Assembly (NCBI GenBank): GCA_964036195.1
Contig: OZ038453.1
Span: forward strand, 25,134,352-25,198,351
Direction of reading: 5' to 3'
Source of the DNA: Sphaerolaimus hirsutus
Lineage: Eukaryota > Nematoda > Chromadorea > Monhysterida > Sphaerolaimidae
DNA length: 64,000 nt
Under the pieces are notes generated by a model, which ran no database searches, was not told where the DNA came from, and saw nothing but the letters and a program-made list of their open reading frames with translations. The translations under genes and the position numbers were made by a program. Below are positions 1-9,363 of this stretch, piece by piece; position 1 is the first letter of the stretch; the number at the start of each line of letters is the position of its first letter.

Positions 1-594
1 TGTTTGTAGTACCTTCTTTATATATGCCTTTTTGCTGTAATTTGACTCTCGACACAGCAACAATGAATTGTGGAATATCTCTATTCCGTCCCAAATGCTT
101 TCTAGTGGGTTTGGCACATATGCAACTTGATCCTTAAGCGACACAGGAGCTGCAGCATTAAAGATGTTTCCGACGGGATATTCTTTTTTTATCTCATGCC
201 CATCGATTGTAACAACGCGCATCACCAAATGTAAATGTAGCGATGAGAAGTCCAATAGACCCGTACTGGCCGCAACAGTTGTGAACACGTCTTTGTATGG
301 TGTTGAGCAATAGTAATCATGCATAAATTAAAACAAAAAACAATAATAATCTTACATGGTGATGTTTCATTGCCATCGCTTATTAGAAGCAGTTGTTCAC
401 GATCACAGTGGCTCACATATGCTTGTGTCGGGGGTAATGCATCTAAATAGGGTGTGCCTTTTGTATATATGGCTTCAATTACACATGCATATCTTACCTG
501 GTCGGAATTCTGGTGGACATGGTAGCAGGTGCGATCCACTGTCCAAAAGTTTCTTTCTTGGGCTCAATATACGTGCAGGATGATTGGAAGACAT
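1..594 (-). CDS. Polinton capsid-family protein, 5' part (partial)
   Basis: Putative virion structural protein of the Maverick/Polinton element; its 3' part lies beyond the left edge. Three exons are read: 594-498, 457-356 and 290 to the edge. The two introns (40 and 65 bp) have GT-AG ends and consistent phases (1 and 1). Near the N-terminus is LPPTQ, followed by a segment ending in DFSSLHLHL and, further on, the stretch SIWDGIEIFHN and YSKKAYIKKVL. From memory, this order (LPPTQ, then a 'DL..T.L.V' strand, then 'LHSLF..V.V.LN', then 'Y.YRAYIE.LL') is that of the large family of transposon-derived animal proteins typified by C. elegans F54H12.2, which sits beside Polinton polymerases and is thought to be virion related. 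The start is the first ATG of the open exon. The family call is pattern recognition, not a database match; capsid function is inference. Confidence 0.6.
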
Positions 595-734
595 GATGTA
601 AGCTAGTGCTGATGAACCATATGTATAATGACACGATATGTAAAAGCGACACAATATTGCATATATCGAAACATATGCATGTGTATTGTACTACACACAA
701 ACAAGTACGCATTGGACTGTATCAAGAAAATGAT

Positions 735-740
735 TTTATT
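735..740 (-). terminator. AATAAA polyadenylation signal
   Basis: AATAAA on the minus strand, about 36 bp past the stop of the 776-1330 frame. It fits that gene having its own poly(A) site. Confidence 0.4.
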
Positions 741-775
741 GAATTAATGCAACAGTAGCAAAGACACAACAATCA

Positions 776-1330
776 CTATAGCCACTCGGAAGAAACAGAA
801 ATTCCAGCCGTGGAACTGTTTGATTTTGCATTCGCAGCATTGCTTGGTGGCTGAACAAACTGTATACTCTCTTGTGATTTCTTTTTCTTTCCTCCCTTTG
901 CTGCTACTGGCACAGTGCCAATATTGCTTTCTAATGGTGGTTTTTGTGAGTGCAATTCTCCCTGTGGCGCTGCAGGTTCGCCTGTTGTGTGCGTAAACTG
1001 TTCCTGCTGTTGTTGCATGTTCACATCAGACGTATCTTGCACATTTGGCGTTATTAGTTTTTGTGAAGACAGCTCCGATAACATAGCAGACGACCATTTG
1101 TCGCGGTTTGTGGCTTCCAAAACACCAGCATTTTGATCAAGTTGTTGTGCCCAGTATTGTCGTGTAAATATTTCATCTGGCACATTGGCCATAGTATCAT
1201 ACCAGTGTGTACCACGTGGTGCAAACTGTAAATATGAGTTGCAGCTGGTTGTTTGATTTCGAGCTGAAGATAGAAAATTCGCTGATGACTGATATAGTGG
1301 CTTTGAACGACGAGATTGCCGATTAGCCAT
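776..1330 (-). CDS. hypothetical protein of the Polinton
   Basis: A single open frame of 184 codons starting at ATG (MANRQSRRSKPLYQ). It lies between the capsid-family gene and the 630-residue virion-type protein, in the same direction. The N-terminal half has aromatic residues and a possible folded part (PDEIFTRQYWAQQL). The C-terminal half is low complexity: a glutamine run (MQQQQEQ), Pro/Ala-rich sequence and a basic patch (KGGKKKKSQ) that could be a nuclear localisation signal. No enzyme motif, signal peptide or membrane segment is visible. Its position suggests a virion or accessory protein, but I do not recognise it. No intron is needed to read it. Confidence 0.5.
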   Translation of the reverse strand: MANRQSRRSKPLYQSSANFLSSARNQTTSCNSYLQFAPRGTHWYDTMANVPDEIFTRQYWAQQLDQNAGVLEATNRDKWSSAMLSELSSQKLITPNVQDTSDVNMQQQQEQFTHTTGEPAAPQGELHSQKPPLESNIGTVPVAAKGGKKKKSQESIQFVQPPSNAANAKSNSSTAGISVSSEWL

Positions 1331-1388
1331 TTTGAGTCGCCCACAACAATAGAATAGTCAAATAATCACTGCAAAAGTTTTGTTTTTG

Positions 1389-1394
1389 TTTATT
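1389..1394 (-). terminator. AATAAA overlapping the upstream gene's stop codon
   Basis: On the minus strand the TAA stop of the 1390-3554 gene is part of an AATAAA hexamer, so the coding end and the poly(A) signal overlap. Such packing is typical of compact viral genomes. Confidence 0.5.
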
Positions 1395-3554
1395 CATACA
1401 ACAACCGATAAAGTAATAAAGAGATGAATGAATCGTAGATCAAATCCAATCGGCATCGACTCCGCCTTCTGCATTTGAATTCGTCAATGCACATTTTGCA
1501 AACACAATTCCATTCGCACGCATCGGTTTGCCCCAATGGTTGAAAAGAGCTATTTTCAGCCCTTTTTCGCATCCACTTGTCGGTGTCTGTGGTGGTGGTG
1601 TTGTTTATATAGTATGTGTGTACATGTGTGCATGTGGCTACACAAGTATATATTACCTGTTTCAGTGGTACAAAGTGCGGCGACGTTGGTTCATATACAT
1701 AATTGCGCCGTGAAAACTGCCACGCAGCTGAACCGCTGTCGGGCGAGTGTAGTGCCGCTTTCCATGTAAACACAGCCAATATTGGCTTTTCCTCAGATTG
1801 AAATACGGTACATGTTGGGTCCACGCTATCACATCGAACTTGTACTTGTCGACGTAAATCCAGCTGATGGGGAACCGTGGCATATGTTCGCATTCTACTG
1901 ATCATATATCCGCGTTGCCTATTGTTGACATCTTGCCAATCAATTTGATTTGCACGTATATGTGACACACTGACAAAGCCTAGTTCCCATGCCAAGTGCT
2001 CACTAATGTACATTCTTGTGACAAGATTGTTATCAGGGTTTCGAATCGCAAAGCGACGTATTCCAATATGTGAGGGTGTTTCTGCATTTGCCTCAAAAGA
2101 CAACGTGTTCGATCGTAGAGAATCTCCATGTAACAGAGCATTGTCATCGTCAAGTAGCACTGAGGCCACATAAGTCGTTACATCGTCTAAAGACATGTGA
2201 TCAAACACTGTCAGAGTCTCCTTCAATTTTTTGGCTATCCAATAGTCCAACGTCGATGTGGCCATGTTGGATGCCCAGAAACTTGGCATTTTGTATCCAT
2301 TGTCAACAAGGATTTCTTTGACCATGAAAACACCCTTGTTTATTTTGTCACTGTCGTTGGCATCGACAACATGGTCGTCCTTTTTTGTCGCTGTTGTCGA
2401 TTGTGGAGGTGACTTTTGAGCAGCTTGTCTTTTCAATCGCAATTGTGTATGGTTGTTCACAGCGGCAATTTCATCCTTTGTCAGTGGCTGTGTGTGTGTT
2501 GTGGGTAGGTTCGTAATTGCAAAAGATACAATAATCAAAAAATACACTATTAAACAAACAACCTCCACACTATCACTATCACTTTCTACTGTGGCAAACA
2601 TGTTCTCGTCATCATTGTCAACAACAATATCCTGCATGTGCTCATCTTCAGATTCTGACATGCCATCTCGCCACAAAACGTCATCGTCATCGTCATTGTC
2701 GTCGTCCTTTGCGTCTAGGCGGTTGTTTCTCCTTTTGACGTTGATGGTATGTGTTGTGTCACTGGTGCTGTCGCCCCTGCCGTTTTTTGCGTGGTGGACA
2801 CTTGTGGTTTTGGTTTGGCTACCAGTTGACCGCTCCTTATTCGGGGATATTTCCATGTCGTGAAGTGACTAGTTTCGAAGAGCTTCCTAGAGCTTCGTTT
2901 CTCAGTGGACATATTCGACGATTCAATCGTCCCGCCCCCGCTGTCAGTGCTGGTTTCTTTTTCGATTGCTCTGCCGTTGTCATTTTTTGTGGGCCCCCCC
3001 TCTTTTTCATTGTTGTTGCCGTTGTCGATATGGTCATTGGGGTTGGGTGGGTCAACAGGTTGGGGTTGGAAACGTCCAGACTTTGACTCGTCTTTGGTAA
3101 AAACGGAGGGCGATGTGTGACCTTGGTGTGGTGGAGCTCCATTGCGCCCAGGTTTTTTCGTATTGCCTTCATCCCCCCCAGCCGTTGACCTTTTCTGCTG
3201 TTCTTTGAGGAGCTCTTGGTCGGCTGCTGCTTTTTTGTTCGCCCCATCTTGAAGCCACTGGAAAAAACCAGGCTCCAATCTTGATAGTAGTGCAGCTGTC
3301 GACTCGTCCAATTCCCTTAGCCTTCCACCCCCAATTTTGCCGGCGCCTCCTTGTGGATTGTCGGCACTCAGAATTGAGTTTAGCTGTCGTTCAACAATTT
3401 TGCCCCAATCTTCAAACGTATTGGCTGGAAACGTCAATGCACTGGTAATGTCGATTTGACACCAGTGCAATGTACCCCCACAGTCAACCGCGATAAACGC
3501 CGGTATTGTGTCCTTTCCCTCAAATACTGGGCAGCCCCAAAGCTCCAAATGCAT
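1390..3554 (-). CDS. Polinton virion-type protein, spliced (predicted 630 aa)
   Basis: Two overlapping frames join into one four-exon gene: 3554-2823, 2706-2563, 2487-1657 and 1575-1390. All three introns have GT-AG ends and all joins are phase 0. The first intron (117 bp) is the least certain. The N-terminal part (WGCPVFEGKD, AVDCGGTLHW) looks folded. The middle is low complexity and strongly acidic (DDDNDDDDD, ESEDEH). The C-terminal 300 residues contain LAWELGF, VQVRCDSVDP and YEPTSPHFVPLKQ, then a short basic, Cys-containing tail. This order resembles the C-terminal domain of a common Polinton virion protein (LGF, then 'Y.DIV.PQ', then 'Y.PV....F..I'). That resemblance is recalled, not searched; a minor capsid or penton role is inference. 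A TATA-like box lies upstream. The start is the first in-frame ATG; the TTG just before it is ignored. Confidence 0.55.
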
Positions 3555-3713
3555 CAAACTAATGTGGTCCGCACGGTTCTGTAGGTCTGCACAGCGCGAG
3601 AATGTCTCTTCTAAAATAACAATGCTTCCATCATCAATTGGGCATAGTGGCGATGACGAAATGGCTGTAGTGTTGCCTATAATGCAATGTTGTCGTCGTC
3701 ATGGTCTCCCTCC

Positions 3714-3721
3714 TTTTATAG
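3714..3721 (-). promoter_or_regulatory. TATA-box-like motif upstream of the virion-type gene
   Basis: CCTATAAAAGG on the minus strand, about 160 bp upstream of the chosen ATG at 3554. A start site 25-30 bp downstream would give a short leader, although that leader holds out-of-frame ATGs. Confidence 0.4.
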
Positions 3722-3978
3722 GAATAACAACAATAAAAAACAACAAACCGTTAGTGATTGCACCATCAGGTGCTGCATTGTGTGAGGAAAAATTGTTGGA
3801 GAAAAAGTTATGTGAGCTGGTTTTCTCATTCCATTGTCTGTCCGAACTTAGATATACAACTTGTCGCATTTTGTTGTTTATTAACACTATACTTTACCAG
3901 TAGCACAATAAGAGAATGATTGACGAAAAACGTAAACGGCACAGTCTTAAATACTAGTACTACAATTACAATACAAAA

Positions 3979-6133
3979 TCACTGTTTCTTTTCCTGAAGA
4001 CGCGCACTTTGTCGGCGGCGGCCAGTGTTTGCCGATTTCCTTCTGGTTTTCCGGCCATGATCGATCATGCGGCGTTGCCCATTACCATGTTGCTGCGTCT
4101 GTTGTGGCGACTGCCTCCCGCCCCCCCTGTTTTCCTCGGCGCTGGGAGCGGACGGACCGACACCACGCTTGTGCCGCCGTCTTGCGCCGCCGTCTTTTTG
4201 ATGACGGGAGGTGGGGGCGGCGCCGAAGGCACCGCGACGGGGGGGCGCGCGCTCATATGTTTTTGACTGTGATCTGTCTTTTGGTTGCCTTCCACCAATG
4301 GTAGTATTGGTTGTGTGAGAATGATCCTGCAACATAATCATAATAATAATGACTCATCATCATAATGCATGATAGAAATAGAAACAACTCACACGCTCTT
4401 GTTGTTGTTGTTGTCGTTGTCGTCTTTCCTCCTGTCGCTTACTCTTTCGTAAAGGTGCCTCTCCCATCTCTTTGTGTTGTCGGCGGCGACTTTGTTTTGC
4501 TGCTGCTGCTGCATGTGACGTCGACGACGTCTCCCCAAGATTGACGACTCCATTGGTAGTTGCATCGGTATTGCGAGGTTTGGCAACATTGGTGGTTGTG
4601 GTGGTGGAAACTCGTACGGGTAATAGTGGTGCTCTATGTTGTTGTTTCGATGATTGTTGTTGTGATTCGAGTGAGCGTTGCTGTCTCTGGCTGATTTCCT
4701 CCACTGATTGCAATGTTGAAAATCCACTATTGTTGTAATCAGCCACTTTTGAACCATTAACATTAGAACTAGAGCCGACACCGCCGTTATTAGCACCACG
4801 CTTGTTATTATCAGCACGGCCACTAGGAGTACCGGTGTTGTCATTGCTGTCATTTTTTCCTCCACCGTTTCCAATATTGGTTGTCGCTGTCGTATCACTG
4901 CTGATCCTACTGGATTCACCTGCTCTAGTAAGATTATCAAGTGTAGCAGCGGGCGGTTTAGTATTGTCAGGTTGATTAGCTGCAATCAATTCTTGTCGAT
5001 AGAATCGTCCTTTTAAAGGTGCTAGTTTTTCATCCTGTGGATCCAAGACGAAATAAGTATCTGGTTTATCGGGCTGCACAAATCTTCGGCCAAGTGGGAA
5101 AACCTCGCGTGTATATTTTTCACGCGCAACCAGTTTTATAGGATTTCCATGCGCTGGTGGTGGCCTTGAAAGGCGGACCCAGCCAGTCAGCGACGATAGT
5201 TTTTCATGTGCAGCGTCCGCTGCCTCACGACTGGTTGCACTGTATACAGTATTTGGCTGTACACGCCTCCGTCTATGTCGCAATTGGCGTGCAACCAATA
5301 ATGCATGTGCATTTGCACTTTGTGGCTCTGATGTGTCAACAGGAGCTGCTCCAAACAAAGCACGTGTTTGTGTTGTATTCATTTGTGTTTCAATTGCCGG
5401 CAAAATGTGTAACCATCGACGGTGTTTACCCTCTGGATTTTGCTGCTCCCCAAGAGTCATAAAATACATTTCGATGCGTTTGCGAATGTTTCGAATAAAT
5501 GAGTCCAGTTTTGGTAGGCGTGTTACATCCTCAGCAGCTGGAGCAAATGTGCACTTTATCTGTATGGTGCAATACCTATTGTTGTTGTTGTTGTTCTTAC
5601 AGTTGAACGACGTAAAAAACTCACACCATATAACATCTTTTGAAAGTGTATAGACATGAAACAACGATCAAAGTCGGAACGCAAACGCATGGGGGCACGT
5701 CCATTATTACGTTTCATAATGTGCTTGAAAGCACTTGTCACCTCTAAACCTGTCTTTTGTTTCAATGGCTCCATCCAAACTTCATTTGTAAAATCATCAC
5801 AACATACCAAAATATAACGATAATTGTCATTGGAATGCATATCACGTTCTGGCATCACCATTAAATCAACAGACCAAAACCGATCTGGGCCGCTTACCTA
5901 AGTAATGATAAAGACACATGGTTAATTATTAAATATCATCACAATTCACAGGAAAAGGAACGTACAAGAATAGGTAATCGCTCAAAACCACGTCTCCAGG
6001 ATGGATGTCCTTTTAAATAATAGGCCGGTTCATTTAATAGAGCATGTTTTCGCCATTCATCACTAGGTAGATTATATTGTGTACGTAACCATTTAGAACC
6101 ACCAAGATTTTGAGTATATTGTTTATGCATCAT
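3979..6133 (-). CDS. Polinton retroviral-type integrase with long basic tail (predicted 651 aa)
   Basis: Rve-family integrase that would insert the element's DNA ends into the host genome. Four exons: 6133-5966, 5897-5625, 5559-4393 and 4326-3979, with phase-0 joins and introns of 65-68 bp. The N-terminus has the Polinton-type 'LGG..' lead and a segment ending in PSWRRGFERLP. The catalytic core follows: FWSVDLMVM supplies the first Asp, YRYILVCCDDFTNEVW is the next strand, and LRSDFDRCF supplies the second. The position of the usual Glu (VERFNRTL in relatives) reads LDSFIRNI, so Asp replaces Glu. An SH3-like C-terminal domain ends in TYFVLDPQDE and GRFYRQEL. After it comes about 300 residues of Ser/Asn/Gln/Arg-rich sequence not normal for the family. 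Identity is strong from motif order; activity is uncertain because of the third acidic residue. Confidence 0.85.
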
Positions 6134-6144
6134 CACGATAGAGA

Positions 6145-7356
6145 TTAATGTGATTTTTTTGTTATTTCACTATAGTGTTTAGGCACCTGTTGTCGAGGTA
6201 CCTTTCTACCTCTAGGCACACGATGGTGAGGTTCGTCCTCCTCGTCTTCAGAGGTTGTTTGTTCCCGTAGTGCTGTACTAGCTACAATCGCAGCAGATCG
6301 TTTCGCAACCTCTCTCTTAGGTACTTCGGGCTGTGTACTACTGGCCCCGCCACGAGAACTGACAGCACCACGAGGTCGGCCACGACCACGCTTGAGAATT
6401 TCTCTAGGCGCTTTTGGTGTTATACTTTGTCGGGTTGATTCGCCACCGCCACCGCCACCTCTTTTTGGAATCTCTTCTAATGGGGTTCCAAATTCTGTAG
6501 GAGCACTTTTAAAATCCTCTTGTTGCTCATCCTGATCAGTATCGTCTTCAATTATAACACTGTCGTCTTCAACAACATCTGAATCAGCCTTTTCTGCCTC
6601 CAAGTTTCGATCATAGCCTTCACCATCACTAGATTCAACTCGATCGGTTTCTTGTTTTGTTGTCACTCCTCCAGTCTGTGGCGTTTGTTGAATCTCTGTT
6701 TGTATTTTAGCACTTACATCTCCACTTTTCTGCCCCTGTACTTTTTGCTGCTGTTGCTGTTTCTCATAGCTATCCATAACTTTATTGTAGAAATAGCTTG
6801 AACCTTCTGGTGGGGCAGAACTTGTGCCAGGTTCAGGTCCAACAATTCCATGATGTAAATAATCAAACACGTCAGCTCCAGGTTGCTCTTCTCCGGGTAT
6901 TTTCAAACGCCCCAATGGATCCAAAACATCAGATGCAATAGGCTCCAATGCATTAAGAACCTTATCCACTTTTGCTCTATGCTCTGTTGCAAAACTTGCA
7001 CGTATAAGAGAAGCCGAATATGGTAATGGGACTGCGTTTTTAGAGTATGGCACAGGTGCACCTTTACTTTTATGTGTTATATTCTGTTGTAGTTTATGTG
7101 CTTCTTCTAGAACAGCTTCTGGAGGTATTGCAGGGATTTTTGGATCAACCACATTGTTGCCACGTCGCAGCTCTTTCAAATGTTGTCCTCGTACTTTACG
7201 TGCAGCACCATGTAAAAAATTAGCTAGTCGTTCATTATCGTCCACTGTCTGTGCATATAGATTAGAGTCGTTTGCTCCTACAATTCGTGCTTTCTTTATA
7301 GGGTCTTCAGCAACACCATGTCTATGTCCTTTCTGTTTAAACTCGAGCCAAGCCAT
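6145..7356 (-). CDS. hypothetical charged protein of the Polinton
   Basis: One uninterrupted frame of 403 residues from ATG (MAWLEFKQKGHRHG), between the integrase and the small basic protein. The N-terminal 200 residues look folded (NERLANFLHGAARKVRG, LEPIASDVLDPLGRLKIPG). The rest is disordered: a glutamine run (EKQQQQQK), an acidic stretch (DDSVIIEDDTDQDEQQED), a glycine run and AT-hook-like RGRGRPRG, then a basic C-terminus. The AT-hook-like motif and alternating charge suggest DNA or chromatin contact, for example genome packaging, but this is inference. I do not recognise the family. A longer N-terminus (an upstream in-frame hydrophobic stretch from 7422) exists but starts from a non-conserved leader and is not preferred. 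Confidence 0.55.
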   Translation of the reverse strand: MAWLEFKQKGHRHGVAEDPIKKARIVGANDSNLYAQTVDDNERLANFLHGAARKVRGQHLKELRRGNNVVDPKIPAIPPEAVLEEAHKLQQNITHKSKGAPVPYSKNAVPLPYSASLIRASFATEHRAKVDKVLNALEPIASDVLDPLGRLKIPGEEQPGADVFDYLHHGIVGPEPGTSSAPPEGSSYFYNKVMDSYEKQQQQQKVQGQKSGDVSAKIQTEIQQTPQTGGVTTKQETDRVESSDGEGYDRNLEAEKADSDVVEDDSVIIEDDTDQDEQQEDFKSAPTEFGTPLEEIPKRGGGGGGESTRQSITPKAPREILKRGRGRPRGAVSSRGGASSTQPEVPKREVAKRSAAIVASTALREQTTSEDEEDEPHHRVPRGRKVPRQQVPKHYSEITKKSH

Positions 7357-7432
7357 GATCCTCTTTATTATTGTTATTATTAGCAGTAGCAAATGAATGC
7401 AAAAAAACAACAACAGCAACAAGTATATAGTG

Positions 7433-7438
7433 TTTATT
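7433..7438 (-). terminator. AATAAA polyadenylation signal
   Basis: AATAAA on the minus strand about 30 bp past the stop of the small basic protein gene. Confidence 0.45.
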
Positions 7439-7466
7439 CAATAAGTGTAGAAGACTGAAAAGAAAA

Positions 7467-7958
7467 TCACTTTTTAATGCCACCACCAGATTTTGGGGGA
7501 GAATAATTCGACATGAAAAAGCTTAAAAGAATGTTAAGTGCCTGACCATTACACAATGATAAAAGGGCACGTCGAAGAGAATTCTCTTGCATGTTACCAG
7601 ACAAAACAGACATAAACTTATGCTTGTATCGCTTTAACACGCGTTTACGTTTTTTATTCACATATATCACACCAGACATTAGGTTTGCAATGACATCCTG
7701 TAGACATCGTAGCGTGTCCTCGGAAACAGAGTTTATAATGTTGCGACGTTCCTTCACTGAAGATACTTTTGCCAGCCTTTCCAAAATTAGCCAATTGCGC
7801 ACAAGTCGACTTGTACTTTTTCGACGTTTAACACCACCACCAGTTGTTGCTTGTTGTGACGGTGCTTTATGTTGTTGAGATACCTGCGGCGGCTTGCTTT
7901 GCAGCTCCGAAAGCTGTTGTTGTATATGGCGGTTGGGATTGGAAGGTCCATCTGTCAT
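7467..7958 (-). CDS. small basic Polinton protein
   Basis: A frame of 163 residues from MTDGPSNPNRH. The first 60 residues are Gln/Pro-rich. The rest is a compact basic region: KRRKSTSRLVRNWLILERLA, then RRNIINSVSEDTLRCLQDVI, then KKRKRVLKRYKHKFMSVL. Polintons and related adintoviruses commonly encode a short protein of this form ('RK.IL.N....L...L.E...N.L.G.V.....QK..L.R.K..L..L'), of unknown function and probably DNA-binding or virion-associated. I recognise the pattern, not a named gene. Its start overlaps the 3' end of the ATPase gene by about 90 bp in another frame, as in compact viral genomes. Confidence 0.6.
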   Translation of the reverse strand: MTDGPSNPNRHIQQQLSELQSKPPQVSQQHKAPSQQATTGGGVKRRKSTSRLVRNWLILERLAKVSSVKERRNIINSVSEDTLRCLQDVIANLMSGVIYVNKKRKRVLKRYKHKFMSVLSGNMQENSLRRALLSLCNGQALNILLSFFMSNYSPPKSGGGIKK

Positions 7959-9194
7959 TCTGTTGATTTTCCTTCTGTGCCGTCTGTTTTTTATTACTAC
8001 TACTACCACTAGTGTGACGGCGATTCAAGCTTGACCACTTTGCTTTTAGTGGACCTCCAGCTGCACAAAGCTCTTTTCGAAATGATTCGTCTGAATCACA
8101 TACACGCTCTATTGCCAAATCGGCTGGCACAGCAACAACTTTTCGACCCAATCGTTGTGCGTGTCGTGACAGTGGCGCAAATCTCAAGGTGTCTTTTTCT
8201 CCTGATGACGACTTATCTGTTGTTGCTGCTACTTTACGACTGTCAATACCTTGATGATCAATATCGCTAGATAACTTTTCCCACTGATAAAAAACACGAT
8301 CTTTGTCCCAGGGGAAAACTGAATTTGATAGTCTTAGTTCATCGGGAATTGAGGGATCAGAATTTGCAAACAAATGTCCAAAGTTCTTGTCTGCAATCGC
8401 TTGTTTATATGCACCAATAAATAGTGCAGGGTCTTGCCAACGTTGAGCAAACGATTTTGTTGTTAATGCGTCCGATGGGAAACTGAATAGTACAAAATAA
8501 ACACTTGAACTGCGTGTTTGTTTCAGATTCTGCAATGGTGGTGGTGTGAAGCTTGAATGAATGCATGCAGGAAAAAACTTTCAAAATAAATAATACCTGT
8601 GTGTCAAATAGACTTTGTAGTGTTGCTACAAGCGTAATGTTATGGTGTCTGGCCGCTCCCTGTGCGAGATCTCGAAGTAATCGTGTGGGATTAGCACCTA
8701 TTGTTGAACGAGTGTTTTTGCTCACACCTTCTCCACTTTTATCGTCAACATCAACGATAGCCGACGAAACACTGGCTGATAAATCGTCAAAAACCAGTAG
8801 CAAGTGTGAATCCTTTGTGTTTGAACGCTCGTCGAGTTCCTCTTTATATTTCACGATTGTTCGCCACGAGTCACAAAAATCTTCTGTTCTGCCAAACTCG
8901 GCATATGTTTTTAGTGCTAAATACTTTTCCTGCCAATAACTGAACAAGAATAGACAATGGTCGGGCGGATGGTCATAAATGTGTTGTCTGTTTTTAATCA
9001 GTTCAATTAACAGCGTTGTTTTTCCAGAGCATGGGGGAAATTTATACAAATAAACACATACTTTTTAATGACACAATCCATATATACCATGTATATATGT
9101 TTTGTGCATTAAAACGGCAATTATTTGTATTAATTTCAAAGGCATCTGAGCTTCCAAAAATTAACATTGGATAGGAACTGTGAAGTCTCTGCAT
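7867..9194 (-). CDS. FtsK/HerA-type (A32-like) DNA packaging ATPase
   Basis: Putative motor that would pump element DNA into capsids. Segments read are 9194-9147, 9031-8597 and 8529-7867 (381 residues). The first ends in MLIFGSS and the second opens with CSGKTTLL, together giving a perfect Walker A (GxxxxGKT). Walker B is LLLVFDDLSAS, and a later strand reads NITLVATLQSLFDTQ. The second join is an ordinary GT-AG intron (67 bp, phase 0). The first is not: the 115 bp between the Walker A halves have no GT or AG at the edges. Without it the second segment has no ATG start and loses the first Walker glycine. The C-terminal third is low complexity. Family call is strong; the 5' structure is unresolved. 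Confidence 0.75.
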
Positions 9195-9269
9195 CTTTAC
9201 CTCTTCTTCTTCTTCTTCTTCTTCTTATAATAGTGATAGTAGTAGTATACTAAAAGTCAAGCATTAACC

Positions 9270-9275
9270 TTTATT
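9270..9275 (-). terminator. AATAAA polyadenylation signal
   Basis: AATAAA on the minus strand about 90 bp past the stop of the zinc-cysteine gene. Confidence 0.4.
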
Positions 9276-9363
9276 TGATCGCACCACAATCAAACAATTA
9301 CAAAAAAGTTTACAGTTCACAACAAAAGCAGAAAAAGCCTAAAATACAAAAGTGACATGATCA

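Noticed and set aside
4009..4738. Plus-strand frames opposite the integrase tail
   Set aside because: They mirror low-complexity Gln/Asn/Ser codons of the minus-strand gene, which has phase-consistent introns.
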